Below are positions 23,607-32,000 of a stretch of DNA of 41,874 nucleotides, piece after piece. The notes below the pieces were generated by a model. The model ran no database searches, was not told the origin of the DNA, and saw nothing but the letters and a program-made list of their open reading frames with translations. A program made the translations under genes and the position numbers. This DNA is from Alkalibacter mobilis (lineage in GTDB: Bacteria > Bacillota > Clostridia > Eubacteriales > Alkalibacteraceae), in assembly GCF_015594845.1 (NCBI RefSeq), contig NZ_JADNRK010000018.1, positions 1 to 41,874 on the forward strand. The letters run 5' to 3'. The number at the start of each line of letters is the position of its first letter. Within the stretch, counting starts at the first letter, position 1.

Positions 23607-24628
23607 TACTTCATCCCCAGATATTTATTTGTTAAAGAGGTTCCTTCTTCTCTTGTAATTTGCATATTGAGAGCCGCACGAATACCATCTATTGTCTCTG
23701 GAATAACGACCGCCTCTTGAGGAATATTTATTGCAAACATAATGTCTTTGCCAGATTTTACGATTGTTTCTTCCCAAACTGCAATTTCATACATGTCTCC
23801 ACGCATATTTCCCAAATCTCTTGCATATCTGAATAAGGAGGCATTGCCGAGAAATCCGTCTTCCAATCGGACTACACGTATTCTAGGATGATTTTGAAAC
23901 AGTTCCAGTAATTGGTCTTTTGTTATGTCTTCTTTTGGTGTTGCAACCACAGTTATAATGTGTCCATGTGTTACAGGAGTGTGAACTAATATTCCTGTTG
24001 CATCTACGTGGGGCATAATCGACATCAAATCCTCTGCTTGATGACTGGGCGCCTTGTCAACTTGTAATGCATTGGTCAATCCTCGGTGATAATCCCCAGG
24101 ATCTGCCACCCTCCTAATTATTGTAATTGCCAATTTTTCTAAACCAACCTTGCTATCTATACATTCTGCAGCCCGGATTAGCCCTGTCGTATTACATGAA
24201 GTCAACTTTAAAAAATCCGATCCAACACCTTTTTCGAAATTAGCATATCCGTGAAAAAATACATCGGCGACTTCATTTTTTTCGCCTCCTTGAAAAATGG
24301 CCTTCACATTGTATTTTTGATAAAGCTCTTTATTTTTCGCGCCAATTCCGGCACCGGTGGCATCCAAAACAATATCCACTTTTTCAAGCAAATCTACTAA
24401 TTTGCCTTTAATTGGAATTCCCGCTTTTTCCAACGCACTTGTGTCGTCAATGGAACAATAAAGATCATATGGCATTCCTCTTTCAGCCAACGCACGCACT
24501 GATAATGTAGGAGCCACATCAGCTATACCAACTAATTCCATATCCCCTTGTTTTGCCACACCATCTGCCAACCGTTGTCCGATTACTCCGTATCCTACGA
24601 CCCCTACTTTGATTTTTTCCTTTTCCAT
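23606..24628 (-). CDS. Type II (archaeal-type) glyceraldehyde-3-phosphate dehydrogenase
   Basis: This 340-residue protein belongs to the archaeal GAPDH class, distinct from bacterial GapA. GVVGYGVIGQRLADGV (9-24) binds NAD(P). IFQGGEK (111-117), the catalytic cysteine C145 in SCNTTGL, RRVADPGD near 173 and VVIPETIDGIRAALNM near 307 are all typical. It would oxidise glyceraldehyde 3-phosphate to 1,3-bisphosphoglycerate with inorganic phosphate. The second histidine of the archaeal PSHHGPD motif is absent (PSHQAED), so another aldehyde is possible. It is the first gene of the operon with phosphoglycerate kinase, split transketolase, larA and malic enzyme. A perfect 20-bp LacI-type palindrome lies about 60 bases upstream. 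Pairing with an archaeal-type kinase implies joint transfer. Confidence 0.88.
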   Translation of the reverse strand: MEKEKIKVGVVGYGVIGQRLADGVAKQGDMELVGIADVAPTLSVRALAERGMPYDLYCSIDDTSALEKAGIPIKGKLVDLLEKVDIVLDATGAGIGAKNKELYQKYNVKAIFQGGEKNEVADVFFHGYANFEKGVGSDFLKLTSCNTTGLIRAAECIDSKVGLEKLAITIIRRVADPGDYHRGLTNALQVDKAPSHQAEDLMSIMPHVDATGILVHTPVTHGHIITVVATPKEDITKDQLLELFQNHPRIRVVRLEDGFLGNASLFRYARDLGNMRGDMYEIAVWEETIVKSGKDIMFAINIPQEAVVIPETIDGIRAALNMQITREEGTSLTNKYLGMK

Positions 24629-24688
24629 TCTTTATCACCTTTTCTTATATATTTTTTTATATTTCAAAACTGCTATTGTCGCCTTACT

Positions 24689-24708
24689 TTTCGGAACCGG
24701 TTCCGAAA
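24689..24708. promoter_or_regulatory. 20-bp LacI-type operator upstream of the GAPDH operon
   Basis: TTTCGGAACCGGTTCCGAAA is a perfect palindrome with a central CCGG. Its GGAACCGGTTCC core recurs at 30919-30930 and AACCGGTT at 32014-32021. It lies between a terminator and the GAPDH gene, so this operon has its own LacI-controlled promoter. I could not place -35 and -10 boxes confidently. Confidence 0.8.
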
Positions 24709-24715
24709 CATTCTT

Positions 24716-24742
24716 AAAAAAAAGAGCTGCATCTCTTTTTTT
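24716..24742 (-). terminator. Terminator after the SDR gene
   Basis: A short hairpin with AAAAAGAG / CTCTTTTT arms and a T-run on the minus strand lies directly after the SDR stop at 24744. It ends the URO-D/TRAP/adh/SDR unit. Confidence 0.6.
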
Positions 24743-24743
24743 G

Positions 24744-25586
24744 CTATACTCCTGAATAGGCAATGAAGCCTCCGTCTACAGGAATCACCACGCCAGTCAC
24801 AAATCCCGACATTTCCTTATCACAAAGATATAATAACGTCCCCACTAATTCTTTCGGTTTACCATATCGACCTGATGGGGAATGATTAATGACTCTTTGT
24901 GAGCGACTAGTCAGGGTTCCATCCGGATTCGTCAAAAGCTTCTCGCTTTGTTTAGTCAAGAAATATCCTGGAGCTATTGCATTAACTCGAATATTAACAG
25001 GTGCTAGGTGAACCGCCAAAAACTGCGTCAAATTACTCACAGCTGCTTTTGCTGCCGAGTATGCTGGCACTTGAGTCATCGGTCGATAAGATGCCATTGA
25101 AGCTATGTTTATGACTGAAGCATCTTCATGTTTGGATAATTGTGGTAAAAATGCTTGCGTCGGAATAAAAGCTCCCATTAAATTTAAATCCAAAACAAAT
25201 CTAAACCCATCCGGATCCAACTTGAACAAATTTTTATCATTGAGGTCAGGGTTTTCTAAATCTTTAGGAGTCATATGTTCTGTTGTATTCCCTCTCTCAT
25301 TATTCCCGCCTGCTCCATTGACCAACACCCTTATAGGTCCAATGGCTTCTTCAACCAGTGATGCTGATTTTTTTACACTTTCTTTATCAAGAACGTCACA
25401 GTAAAAAGCTTGTGCTTTACCACCACTTTCATTGATTCCCTTGGCAACACTTTCCGCAGCATCCAAATCTATATCTAAAAGAGCTACAGTAAATCCGTTT
25501 TCACCCAATCCTTTTGCCATCTCACTGCACAGTACCCCGCCTGCCCCGGTGACAACTGCCGACATGCCTTCAAAATTCAAATACAT
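24744..25586 (-). CDS. Short-chain dehydrogenase, D-mannonate oxidoreductase type
   Basis: This 280-residue SDR is related to the Bacillus-type UxuB that reduces D-fructuronate to D-mannonate. The glycine motif is the unusual VTGAGGVLC rather than TGxxxGxG, which I recognise from that subgroup. An NGAGGNN motif and an inserted segment of about 30 residues follow (around 105-130), then the catalytic serine in INIAS and YSAAK. The C-terminus has GFVTGVVIPVDGGF. If correct, the window holds two unrelated fructuronate reductases, this one and the mannitol-dehydrogenase type at 6271-7872. AAAGGA precedes the ATG. It is the last gene of its unit and follows the zinc dehydrogenase by 38 bases. Confidence 0.82.
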   Translation of the reverse strand: MYLNFEGMSAVVTGAGGVLCSEMAKGLGENGFTVALLDIDLDAAESVAKGINESGGKAQAFYCDVLDKESVKKSASLVEEAIGPIRVLVNGAGGNNERGNTTEHMTPKDLENPDLNDKNLFKLDPDGFRFVLDLNLMGAFIPTQAFLPQLSKHEDASVINIASMASYRPMTQVPAYSAAKAAVSNLTQFLAVHLAPVNIRVNAIAPGYFLTKQSEKLLTNPDGTLTSRSQRVINHSPSGRYGKPKELVGTLLYLCDKEMSGFVTGVVIPVDGGFIAYSGV

Positions 25587-25624
25587 AATCCGATCCTTTC
25601 ATATATCATATAATTGATGAAAAA

Positions 25625-26644
25625 CTAATCTTTAAACTTCAACAGTACTTTGCAGTTTGTCGAAGGATTCTTATCAACCTCTTCGATTGCTTTAGCTGCA
25701 TCGTCAAAATCAAATATATTGCTTATTAATGGTCGTGGATCGATCAAGCCTTTTTCAAACCATTCAATGACCCTCGGGAACTGATTCGCACTGAGTCTCG
25801 AACCGAATATCGACAATTCCTTTTTTGTAATTTGGACTTGCTTGAAAGGAACCGGTTTATCGGAAAATCCTAAAGAAACGATCCGCCCAGCGGGCAATAC
25901 CAAATCAAAGAACGAAACGAAAATCTCAGGTACCCCTGCTGCATCTATTGCGACAGTAATACCATGCAAGTCGTTGTCCATTAATACTTGTTCTACAGAA
26001 TTCATGTTGGAATTGACTATAAAATCTGCCCCCTGGATCTTGGCTAAATCTAATCTTTCCTGTACTAAGTCAGATATAATGACTGTGGCCCCAAGCATTT
26101 TGCAAACCATGGCGATACAAATTCCAATGGGCCCCGCTCCAGCTATATAAACTACATCTCCTTCATGTACATTTGCAAGTGAAGTGGAGTGACCTGCAAT
26201 TGTAAACGGCTCAACCAAAGCAGCAATATCCCAAGAAATTTCTTTAGAAATTTTGTGCAGCCTATTTCTGTTTATCACTATAAATTCTGAAAAACATCCG
26301 TCATGGTGAGCACCTCTAGCTTTTAGATTCTCACATACATTTTCCCTTCCGATAGAGCATGGGTAACATTCTCCACAAGCTATAACCGGATTCATTATTA
26401 CATGATCTCCTGGGGCAAAATCTTTAGCATTTTCTCCAACTTCCACCACTTTACCTGCCATTTCATGACCTGCAATCAATGGGTAAGCAATTCCGCTGGA
26501 AACTCCATGGTAATTGTGCATATCCGAACCACATATCCCCCCGCGCATCACCTGGACTAAAACATCCTCTGAACTTTTCAACTTTGGTTTATCTATTTCT
26601 CGCATTTCCAGTTTGAATGGTTCCACTATATAAAAAGCTTTCAT
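25625..26644 (-). CDS. Zinc-dependent alcohol dehydrogenase, aldonate 5-dehydrogenase type (second copy)
   Basis: This 339-residue medium-chain dehydrogenase has GGICGSDMHNYHG and GHEMAGKVVE for the catalytic zinc. CGECYPCSIGRENVC provides the structural zinc, and GAGPIGICIAM binds NAD near residue 170. The C-terminal FGSRLSANQFPRVIEWF resembles the LgoD/RspB L-galactonate/L-gulonate dehydrogenase group even more than its paralogue at 8985-10007 does. The ATG at 26644 has GGAGG 5 bases before it, while the upstream ATG contains that site. With the SDR next to it, a two-step inversion (L-gulonate to fructuronate to D-mannonate) is an attractive but unproven reading. Confidence 0.82.
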   Translation of the reverse strand: MKAFYIVEPFKLEMREIDKPKLKSSEDVLVQVMRGGICGSDMHNYHGVSSGIAYPLIAGHEMAGKVVEVGENAKDFAPGDHVIMNPVIACGECYPCSIGRENVCENLKARGAHHDGCFSEFIVINRNRLHKISKEISWDIAALVEPFTIAGHSTSLANVHEGDVVYIAGAGPIGICIAMVCKMLGATVIISDLVQERLDLAKIQGADFIVNSNMNSVEQVLMDNDLHGITVAIDAAGVPEIFVSFFDLVLPAGRIVSLGFSDKPVPFKQVQITKKELSIFGSRLSANQFPRVIEWFEKGLIDPRPLISNIFDFDDAAKAIEEVDKNPSTNCKVLLKFKD

Positions 26645-26669
26645 ATATTCCTCCATTATTAGTTATTTT

Positions 26670-27965
26670 TCATCCCATCAACCAATTAGGTATAAAGAGC
26701 GTAATTTGAGGTACCAAAGTAACTAAAAGCAACGATATCACTAGAACAAATATAAAAGGTAAAGACTCTCTCATATAGTCCGTTGCACGGACACCTGTAA
26801 TAGATAAAGTCACATACATCATTGATCCAAACGGTGGTGTAAATCCTGCGATAGTAAGATTCAGACACATAACTATTCCAAAGTGCACCAAATCAATTCC
26901 CAGTGCCTGAACTGCAGGAACAAGTAATGGAGCCAAAAGAATCATAGCCGCTCCACCCTCAAAAAACATACCTACGATCAATAGCAATACATTTATCACC
27001 AAAAGGAGTACGACTGGACTCGATATATTAGCAATCAAAGCTTCTGAAACCAAGATTGGGATTCTTTCCCAGGAAAGATAAATTCCAAATGCATTAGCTG
27101 CTGCGATAATAAACATAACTCCGGCTGTAGCCTCAATGCTTTCCAATAAAATATTTTTAGCATCCTTCCACTTCAGCTCTTTGTAAATAAATGCACCTAC
27201 AAAAATAGAATATAGTACGCTTATTGCGCCGGCCTCGGTAGGAGTGAATACTCCGAAACGTAAACCCATGATTATGCCGAATGGCAAAAACAATGCCCAA
27301 AGGGATTCTACAAAACTTTTTGCAAATTTTCCAAGTGATACTTTTTCCACTGTTGCAGGCTTATAGCCTCTATTTTTCGAAATCAAATAAACTACCAACA
27401 TCAAAGAACCCATTACAATTGCACCTGGAATATATCCAGCCATAAACATTTTTGCGATAGAAACATTTGACGCAGTGGCATAAAGGATCAAAATGATCCC
27501 AGGCGGGATTATTGGAGTAATGCATGAAGATGCGGCAGTAACAACTGATGAAAAAGCGCGACTATATCCTAGTCTTTCCATTTCCGGCACTAACATCTTG
27601 GACTGCATCGCAGCATCTGCATTTGCTGAGCCGGATAAACCACCCATCATCGCACTCAAAACTACATTTACCTGAGCCAATCCGCCTGTGTATCTACCCA
27701 CAATCAAATTGGCCAGATTCATTAATCGAGATGTAATACCTGAATAATTAAATACAACTCCCGCACTTGCAAAAAAAGGTATCGCAAGGTATGTAAATGA
27801 CTCACACGAAGCAATCAATCTTTGGACGATCATTGCAGTCGGCATAGTAGTACCTACATAAAGAAAATAAACCAGAGTAGCTCCGATCATGGAAAAAGCT
27901 ACAGGCACTTTCAAAAATAACAAGATGAACAAGACTATAATCGGAATATATACTTCAAATTCCAC
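26670..27965 (-). CDS. dctM: TRAP transporter large membrane subunit (DctM), LacI island
   Basis: This 431-residue membrane protein has about 12 helices. Family patterns are IPFFASAGVVFNYSGI near residue 60, GGLSGSANADAAMQSKMLVPEM near 107 and TIAGFTPPFGSMMYVTLSITG near 370. It begins with GTG behind AAAGGAG. It lies 33 bases after dctQ and 25 bases before the zinc dehydrogenase gene. It is only distantly similar to the DctM at 10031-11305, so the two importers probably carry different acids. Confidence 0.93.
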   Translation of the reverse strand: MEFEVYIPIIVLFILLFLKVPVAFSMIGATLVYFLYVGTTMPTAMIVQRLIASCESFTYLAIPFFASAGVVFNYSGITSRLMNLANLIVGRYTGGLAQVNVVLSAMMGGLSGSANADAAMQSKMLVPEMERLGYSRAFSSVVTAASSCITPIIPPGIILILYATASNVSIAKMFMAGYIPGAIVMGSLMLVVYLISKNRGYKPATVEKVSLGKFAKSFVESLWALFLPFGIIMGLRFGVFTPTEAGAISVLYSIFVGAFIYKELKWKDAKNILLESIEATAGVMFIIAAANAFGIYLSWERIPILVSEALIANISSPVVLLLVINVLLLIVGMFFEGGAAMILLAPLLVPAVQALGIDLVHFGIVMCLNLTIAGFTPPFGSMMYVTLSITGVRATDYMRESLPFIFVLVISLLLVTLVPQITLFIPNWLMG

Positions 27966-27998
27966 GATGACTCCTTTCTCGACTTAAGTCGCTGTAGA

Positions 27999-28478
27999 CT
28001 ACTCAACTGATATATTATCAGAACGCAGATTTCTAATAGCTTCGATCAAAAAACGCACCGAATATACGAACATGACCGTAAAAGCATAAACTGCTGGAGC
28101 ATCAACAAATGAATACGGTATTCTCAAAGAAGCCGTCGGTCGCCCCCATGCCTGCACTGTTAAAATCACACTATAATAAATCAAAATAGCATTGACCACA
28201 GTTAAAAAAGCATAAATAAAAACTTCAACAAACTTCTGAACTTTCTCCGGAAATCTTTCTACAAGTACGTCGATAGCAACTAATGCTTGGTATTTAAAAA
28301 GCATACATATTCCAAAGAACACAACATAAGTAAAGGATAAGTATGCAACTTCCTCGGAAAAAGACATGGAATAACCAATGATGTAACGGGTAAAAACGTT
28401 TAAAGACACGAACAATATCATAAAAACAAAAGCAATGCTCGCAACCACAAATTCAAAATTTTCAAAAAATCTCTTCAT
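27999..28478 (-). CDS. dctQ: TRAP transporter small membrane subunit (DctQ), LacI island
   Basis: This 159-residue protein has four predicted helices. The family signature is near residues 30-50 (RYIIGYSMSFSEEVAYLSF), followed by a GRPTASLRIPYSFVDAP segment in the third loop. The ATG at 28478 has AAGGAG 7 bases upstream; the distal TTG at 28496 precedes that site. It is the partner of the DctM encoded downstream. Confidence 0.9.
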   Translation of the reverse strand: MKRFFENFEFVVASIAFVFMILFVSLNVFTRYIIGYSMSFSEEVAYLSFTYVVFFGICMLFKYQALVAIDVLVERFPEKVQKFVEVFIYAFLTVVNAILIYYSVILTVQAWGRPTASLRIPYSFVDAPAVYAFTVMFVYSVRFLIEAIRNLRSDNISVE

Positions 28479-28492
28479 TTTAATTCTCCTTA

Positions 28493-28507
28493 TCAAAACC
28501 GGTTTGA
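28493..28507. promoter_or_regulatory. CCGG-centred palindrome upstream of dctQ
   Basis: TCAAAACCGGTTTGA is nearly symmetrical with an AAACCGGTTT core, like the LacI-type operators in this island. It lies inside the operon, between dctP and dctQ, so it may be a secondary site or chance. Confidence 0.35.
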
Positions 28508-28528
28508 GAATCCAATGTTTTATAAACC

Positions 28529-28559
28529 GATTTACAGGAGTTTAAAACTCCTGTAAATC
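28529..28559 (-). other. 13-bp perfect hairpin between dctP and dctQ, LacI island
   Basis: Arms 28529-28541 (GATTTACAGGAGT) and 28547-28559 form a perfect stem with a 5-base loop. It lies 12 bases after the dctP stop. There is no T-run, so partial attenuation or mRNA protection is more likely than full termination. Confidence 0.6.
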
Positions 28560-28570
28560 GTCATTATTAA

Positions 28571-29605
28571 TTAATTCAATGCTTCCATAACGCTGTCATA
28601 CAAGCCTGGAGTCCATTCTGGAAACTCACTGCTTACTTTTTTAGAAGACTCAACAAAAGCATCTCTTTCAACTTCGTTAAACTTTACTCCTTCAGCTTCT
28701 AATTTTGCCCTGTAGTCGCCTTCTAGACTCTGTACGGCTTGGATTGCTACATCTGGCTCTTCAGCACCTAATTTGTCGATAGCGGCTTGAGCTGCAGGAT
28801 CTAATGATTCGTAAACATCTTGAGACATTACTATCGCTGTACTTGCAATAAGATGACCTGTTAAGGAAATATTTTTGCATGGCTCATAAAGCTTAGCAGT
28901 ATAAAGCAGTGACAATGGAGATTCGGCAGCGTCAGCAACACCTTGACTAAGGGCATTATATACTTCACTCCAAGCAGTGTTTGTAGGATTTCCCCCTAGT
29001 GTTAAAGCTACCTGGTTCCACATCTTTGTAGGTGCGCATCTGATCAGCAAATCTTTTGTATCGTCACGAGTCACTACTTCAGAATTCGAAATCAAATGTC
29101 TAGTACCAAAATAAACCAGGGTTACAAGATGCAAACCTTCTTCTTCTAAATCTGATACCATTCTTTGTCCAACTTCCGATTTCCACAGTTGCTTGATTTG
29201 CTCTGGACTTTCAAACAAATAAGGATGCATGAAGATCGAGAAATCTGGAACATAATCTGACAAGTGAGTTGTGTCACAATCTTGAAGAATAGGCGCCCCT
29301 TGAGATATTGCTTCAATCATATCCACTGTTTTTCCTAATGACTCGCTATAATACATTTCTGTCTCCACTGTTCCACTAGACTCTGTAGAAATTCGATCAA
29401 AAAAGTCTTCCCATCTATCATTCTCAGGGTCGGTTGCAGCTTTTACGGAGTTGAACTTCAAAACAACCGGTTCTACTTCGTTGCCATTGTCACCATTTTC
29501 ACCGTCGGTTCCATCACCGTTATCTCCACTATTACCGCATGCTACAAGAGAAAACAACATTGCTACTACCAACAAAATACTCAATAACCTTCTTACCTTT
29601 TCCAC
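28571..29605 (-). CDS. dctP: TRAP transporter substrate-binding lipoprotein (DctP), LacI island
   Basis: This 344-residue extracellular receptor has a signal peptide ending in the lipobox SLVAC (cysteine 23), then a Gly/Asp/Asn-rich linker and the DctP fold. Recognisable segments are the ETEMYYSESLGKTVDMIEAI region near residue 80, a KDLLIRCAPTKMWNQ segment carrying the expected ligand arginine near 190, and SEVYNALSQGVADAAESP near 215. The start is GTG behind AAAGGAGG. It is the second gene of the URO-D operon. The ligand is unknown; the neighbours favour a sugar acid. Confidence 0.92.
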   Translation of the reverse strand: MEKVRRLLSILLVVAMLFSLVACGNSGDNGDGTDGENGDNGNEVEPVVLKFNSVKAATDPENDRWEDFFDRISTESSGTVETEMYYSESLGKTVDMIEAISQGAPILQDCDTTHLSDYVPDFSIFMHPYLFESPEQIKQLWKSEVGQRMVSDLEEEGLHLVTLVYFGTRHLISNSEVVTRDDTKDLLIRCAPTKMWNQVALTLGGNPTNTAWSEVYNALSQGVADAAESPLSLLYTAKLYEPCKNISLTGHLIASTAIVMSQDVYESLDPAAQAAIDKLGAEEPDVAIQAVQSLEGDYRAKLEAEGVKFNEVERDAFVESSKKVSSEFPEWTPGLYDSVMEALN

Positions 29606-29676
29606 TTTTTTTCCTCCTTTAATATATTTGGATTCGAAGCCTTGACTTCGCTACCAACATGAGTTTGATGAACAAA

Positions 29677-30849
29677 TCAAATCTCCAAGGGATACTTTCC
29701 GTATTTGTACACCGTTTCAACCATTGTCAAAAAGTTTTTTGCCTTAGTTGGATATCCGATAGTATTTGAACTAGATAGGATATGACCACCACCTCTTGAT
29801 GCGGCACTTATACAATCTTTAGTTGCTTTAATTACCTCTTCCGTCGTTCCATAAGGCAATGTTCTAGCACAGTCAACATTCCCCATAAGCAAAACCTTAT
29901 CTCCGTATTTCTCTTTAATATAACCTATGTCCATCCCAGCACCAGGATCTACACTCTGGTACCCGTCGATGTTCATATCAAAGAAGTCGTCAGCAAACTG
30001 CATAATATTCCCATCTGTGTGTTTTAGCACTAGGACTCCGTTCTCATGACAGTAATCTCCTATAGCGTTAATTTGTGGAATCAAGTACTCTCTTATGATA
30101 TTGGGAGCAAACAATGGTCCTATGCTACCAGCCCAGTCTGTTGCTATCATTACACAGTCCATGCCAATTTCGACGTATTTTTTTACTACTTCCATCGAGT
30201 ACTTCAAATATGTATCACATAATCGATGTGCCAATTCCGGCTCTGTGTACATGATTTCCATAAACTTTGTATAGAAACTTCTGTAAGAAGGAATTAAATC
30301 AGGAACCTTTGCCATAAGAAACATCTCATTGCCTACCTTGTCCACCATGAACTTAGTAGATTCAAAGCAGCTGTCATCTATTTTAAACCCCTTTTTTCCC
30401 ATATGATCGACATGACGCTCAATTGCATCATATTCCTCACCTTGTTTTTCTAATGAGTCTACTTCATGCACTGTGTCAGTTTCTTCTTTGTATACAAATT
30501 TAGCCCAAGAACCAGTCTCTTTGTTTACTTCTGTCCAGCTAGTTTCGGTTATATCCCTATATTCAACTTCACTTTCCTTTGGTGGATCCAATTCTGTACA
30601 AATCAAATCCATTCCGCTGTTTACAAATACATCCAGAGTATCTTGACATAACCTTTGAACATATTCGTCTCGATTTCCGGAATTGATCAATTGCATTGCA
30701 GTCTTTTTTGTCCAACCTCCTTCCCCGGTAATTGCTTCTCTCCCCAAAATTTCACTTGCTACAGTAGACATAATATGCATTTCTCCTACTGGCACGCGAT
30801 CAGCTTCTTCATGTCTGTACGCGGTTAAAACCCTTTCTTTTGCGTTCAT
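29677..30849 (-). CDS. Uroporphyrinogen decarboxylase (URO-D) superfamily protein of unknown role
   Basis: This 390-residue protein belongs to the URO-D/MtaA superfamily. It opens with MNAKERVLTAYRHEEADRVPV and has KHTDGNI near residue 276 and VLLMGNVDCARTL near 321. It ends GGGHILSSSNTIGYPTKAKNF. In methylcobamide methyltransferases such as MtaA, zinc is held by a His-x-Cys pair and a C-terminal cysteine. Here the pair reads His-Thr-Asp and the C-terminal cysteine region reads SSSN, so that chemistry is doubtful. No corrinoid protein or activator gene is nearby. It is the first gene of the LacI-controlled TRAP operon, so it should act on the imported compound or its product. Heme synthesis is unlikely. 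Confidence 0.8.
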   Translation of the reverse strand: MNAKERVLTAYRHEEADRVPVGEMHIMSTVASEILGREAITGEGGWTKKTAMQLINSGNRDEYVQRLCQDTLDVFVNSGMDLICTELDPPKESEVEYRDITETSWTEVNKETGSWAKFVYKEETDTVHEVDSLEKQGEEYDAIERHVDHMGKKGFKIDDSCFESTKFMVDKVGNEMFLMAKVPDLIPSYRSFYTKFMEIMYTEPELAHRLCDTYLKYSMEVVKKYVEIGMDCVMIATDWAGSIGPLFAPNIIREYLIPQINAIGDYCHENGVLVLKHTDGNIMQFADDFFDMNIDGYQSVDPGAGMDIGYIKEKYGDKVLLMGNVDCARTLPYGTTEEVIKATKDCISAASRGGGHILSSSNTIGYPTKAKNFLTMVETVYKYGKYPLEI

Positions 30850-30918
30850 TCAATTGCTCCTTTCCTTAATTCATTTTGCTGGATTGTTTTTAGTTCAAAA
30901 CCAGTAATCGCAATTTAT

Positions 30919-30930
30919 GGAACCGGTTCC
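30919..30930. promoter_or_regulatory. LacI-type operator upstream of the URO-D/TRAP operon
   Basis: GGAACCGGTTCC is a 12-bp perfect palindrome identical to the core of the operator at 24689-24708. It lies about 70 bases upstream of the URO-D start and 20 bases after the lacI stop. Confidence 0.75.
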
Positions 30931-30949
30931 GAAAATGGCTGGAAAAAAA

Positions 30950-31960
30950 TTATGCTTTACACCTAGTTGTAGACTCACGGATTTTCAATTCAACATCCAT
31001 AGTTGTTCTATATTCAACATTTTCGTTATTTATTATTTGAATCAACTTTTCTGCTACAGCCATTCCTTTAAAATAAGCATCTTGATTTATAGTTGTCAAT
31101 GGCGGATTGACATATGGTGCAAAAGGAATGTCATCAAACCCAACGATAGAAATATCATCTGGAACTTTCTTACCCGCCTCATTGACCGCCTTGATGGCAC
31201 CAATAGCCATCAAATCACTAGATACAACAACAGCAGTCAAGTTTACATTCTTTAATAGTTTTTGCATAGATTCGTATCCACTTTCCAATGAATTTCTGCC
31301 CTCTTGAGTAAACGTTTCATCGACAGAAATACCCTTTTGCTTTAAAGCACTCGCATAACCTTCATATCGGTCTCGGCTACTAGCCAAGTTATATGGTCCA
31401 TTGATAAATCCAATTTTTTTATGCCCAAGATTCAAGAGATGCTCTGTTGCCAAATATGCTCCTTTTGAATCATTAACGCATATGTGACAAACGAATTGGC
31501 TATTAAGTACTTTTGAAGCAGATACCAAGGGCATGGCCATATCAACCAATTCATCTATTTGATCATAATCCTCACAACTGGGACTAATCAAGATTATTCC
31601 ATCAGCTCTTTGTTCTTTGGCAATATCTACATATTTTCCATCATCAGAAAAAGACAATAGCAATTGATAATTGTTGGCATTTGTCATTTGAGATACGCCT
31701 CTAAGTATTTCCGAGTAATAAGGATTAGAAAATACGTAACTGGCATCGTGAGGAATCACCGCGCATATTGTATTGCTTTTTTTATTTGATACTGCTTTTG
31801 CATAGGCATTAGGGTAATAATTATACTTCTTAATGATTCGCTCGATTTTTTCCCTGCTTTCAGCTTTCACATCAGGTTTATTATTCAATACTCTAGATAC
31901 TGTTGTTTTTGATACGCCAGCCATTTTTGCTATTTGTGTTATGTTGATTCTGGATTTCAT
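30950..31960 (-). CDS. LacI-family transcriptional repressor of the sugar-acid island
   Basis: This 336-residue LacI/GalR protein has an N-terminal helix-turn-helix, ITQIAKMAGVSKTTVSRVLN (residues 7-26), and a hinge with NYYPNAYAKAVSNKK. A periplasmic-binding-protein-like effector domain follows, from about residue 62 to the end. Members with this recognition helix bind palindromes with a central CG or CCGG. Such sites are found at its own promoter, at the URO-D operon and at the GAPDH operon, which together define a three-promoter regulon. The effector is unknown. GAGGT precedes the ATG by 10 bases. Confidence 0.92.
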   Translation of the reverse strand: MKSRINITQIAKMAGVSKTTVSRVLNNKPDVKAESREKIERIIKKYNYYPNAYAKAVSNKKSNTICAVIPHDASYVFSNPYYSEILRGVSQMTNANNYQLLLSFSDDGKYVDIAKEQRADGIILISPSCEDYDQIDELVDMAMPLVSASKVLNSQFVCHICVNDSKGAYLATEHLLNLGHKKIGFINGPYNLASSRDRYEGYASALKQKGISVDETFTQEGRNSLESGYESMQKLLKNVNLTAVVVSSDLMAIGAIKAVNEAGKKVPDDISIVGFDDIPFAPYVNPPLTTINQDAYFKGMAVAEKLIQIINNENVEYRTTMDVELKIRESTTRCKA

Positions 31961-32000
31961 AGATTTATGTACCTCATGCTTATTTTTTATAATTTATATG

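Noticed and set aside
18050-24628. Reading the GAPDH-PGK-transketolase genes as the housekeeping glycolysis operon
   Set aside because: The bacterial gapA-pgk-tpi order is absent, both enzymes are of archaeal type, and a LacI-type operator and sugar-acid genes surround them.
29677-30849. Heme-biosynthetic uroporphyrinogen decarboxylase
   Set aside because: It is longer and more divergent than HemE, no other heme genes are near, and it heads a sugar-acid TRAP operon.
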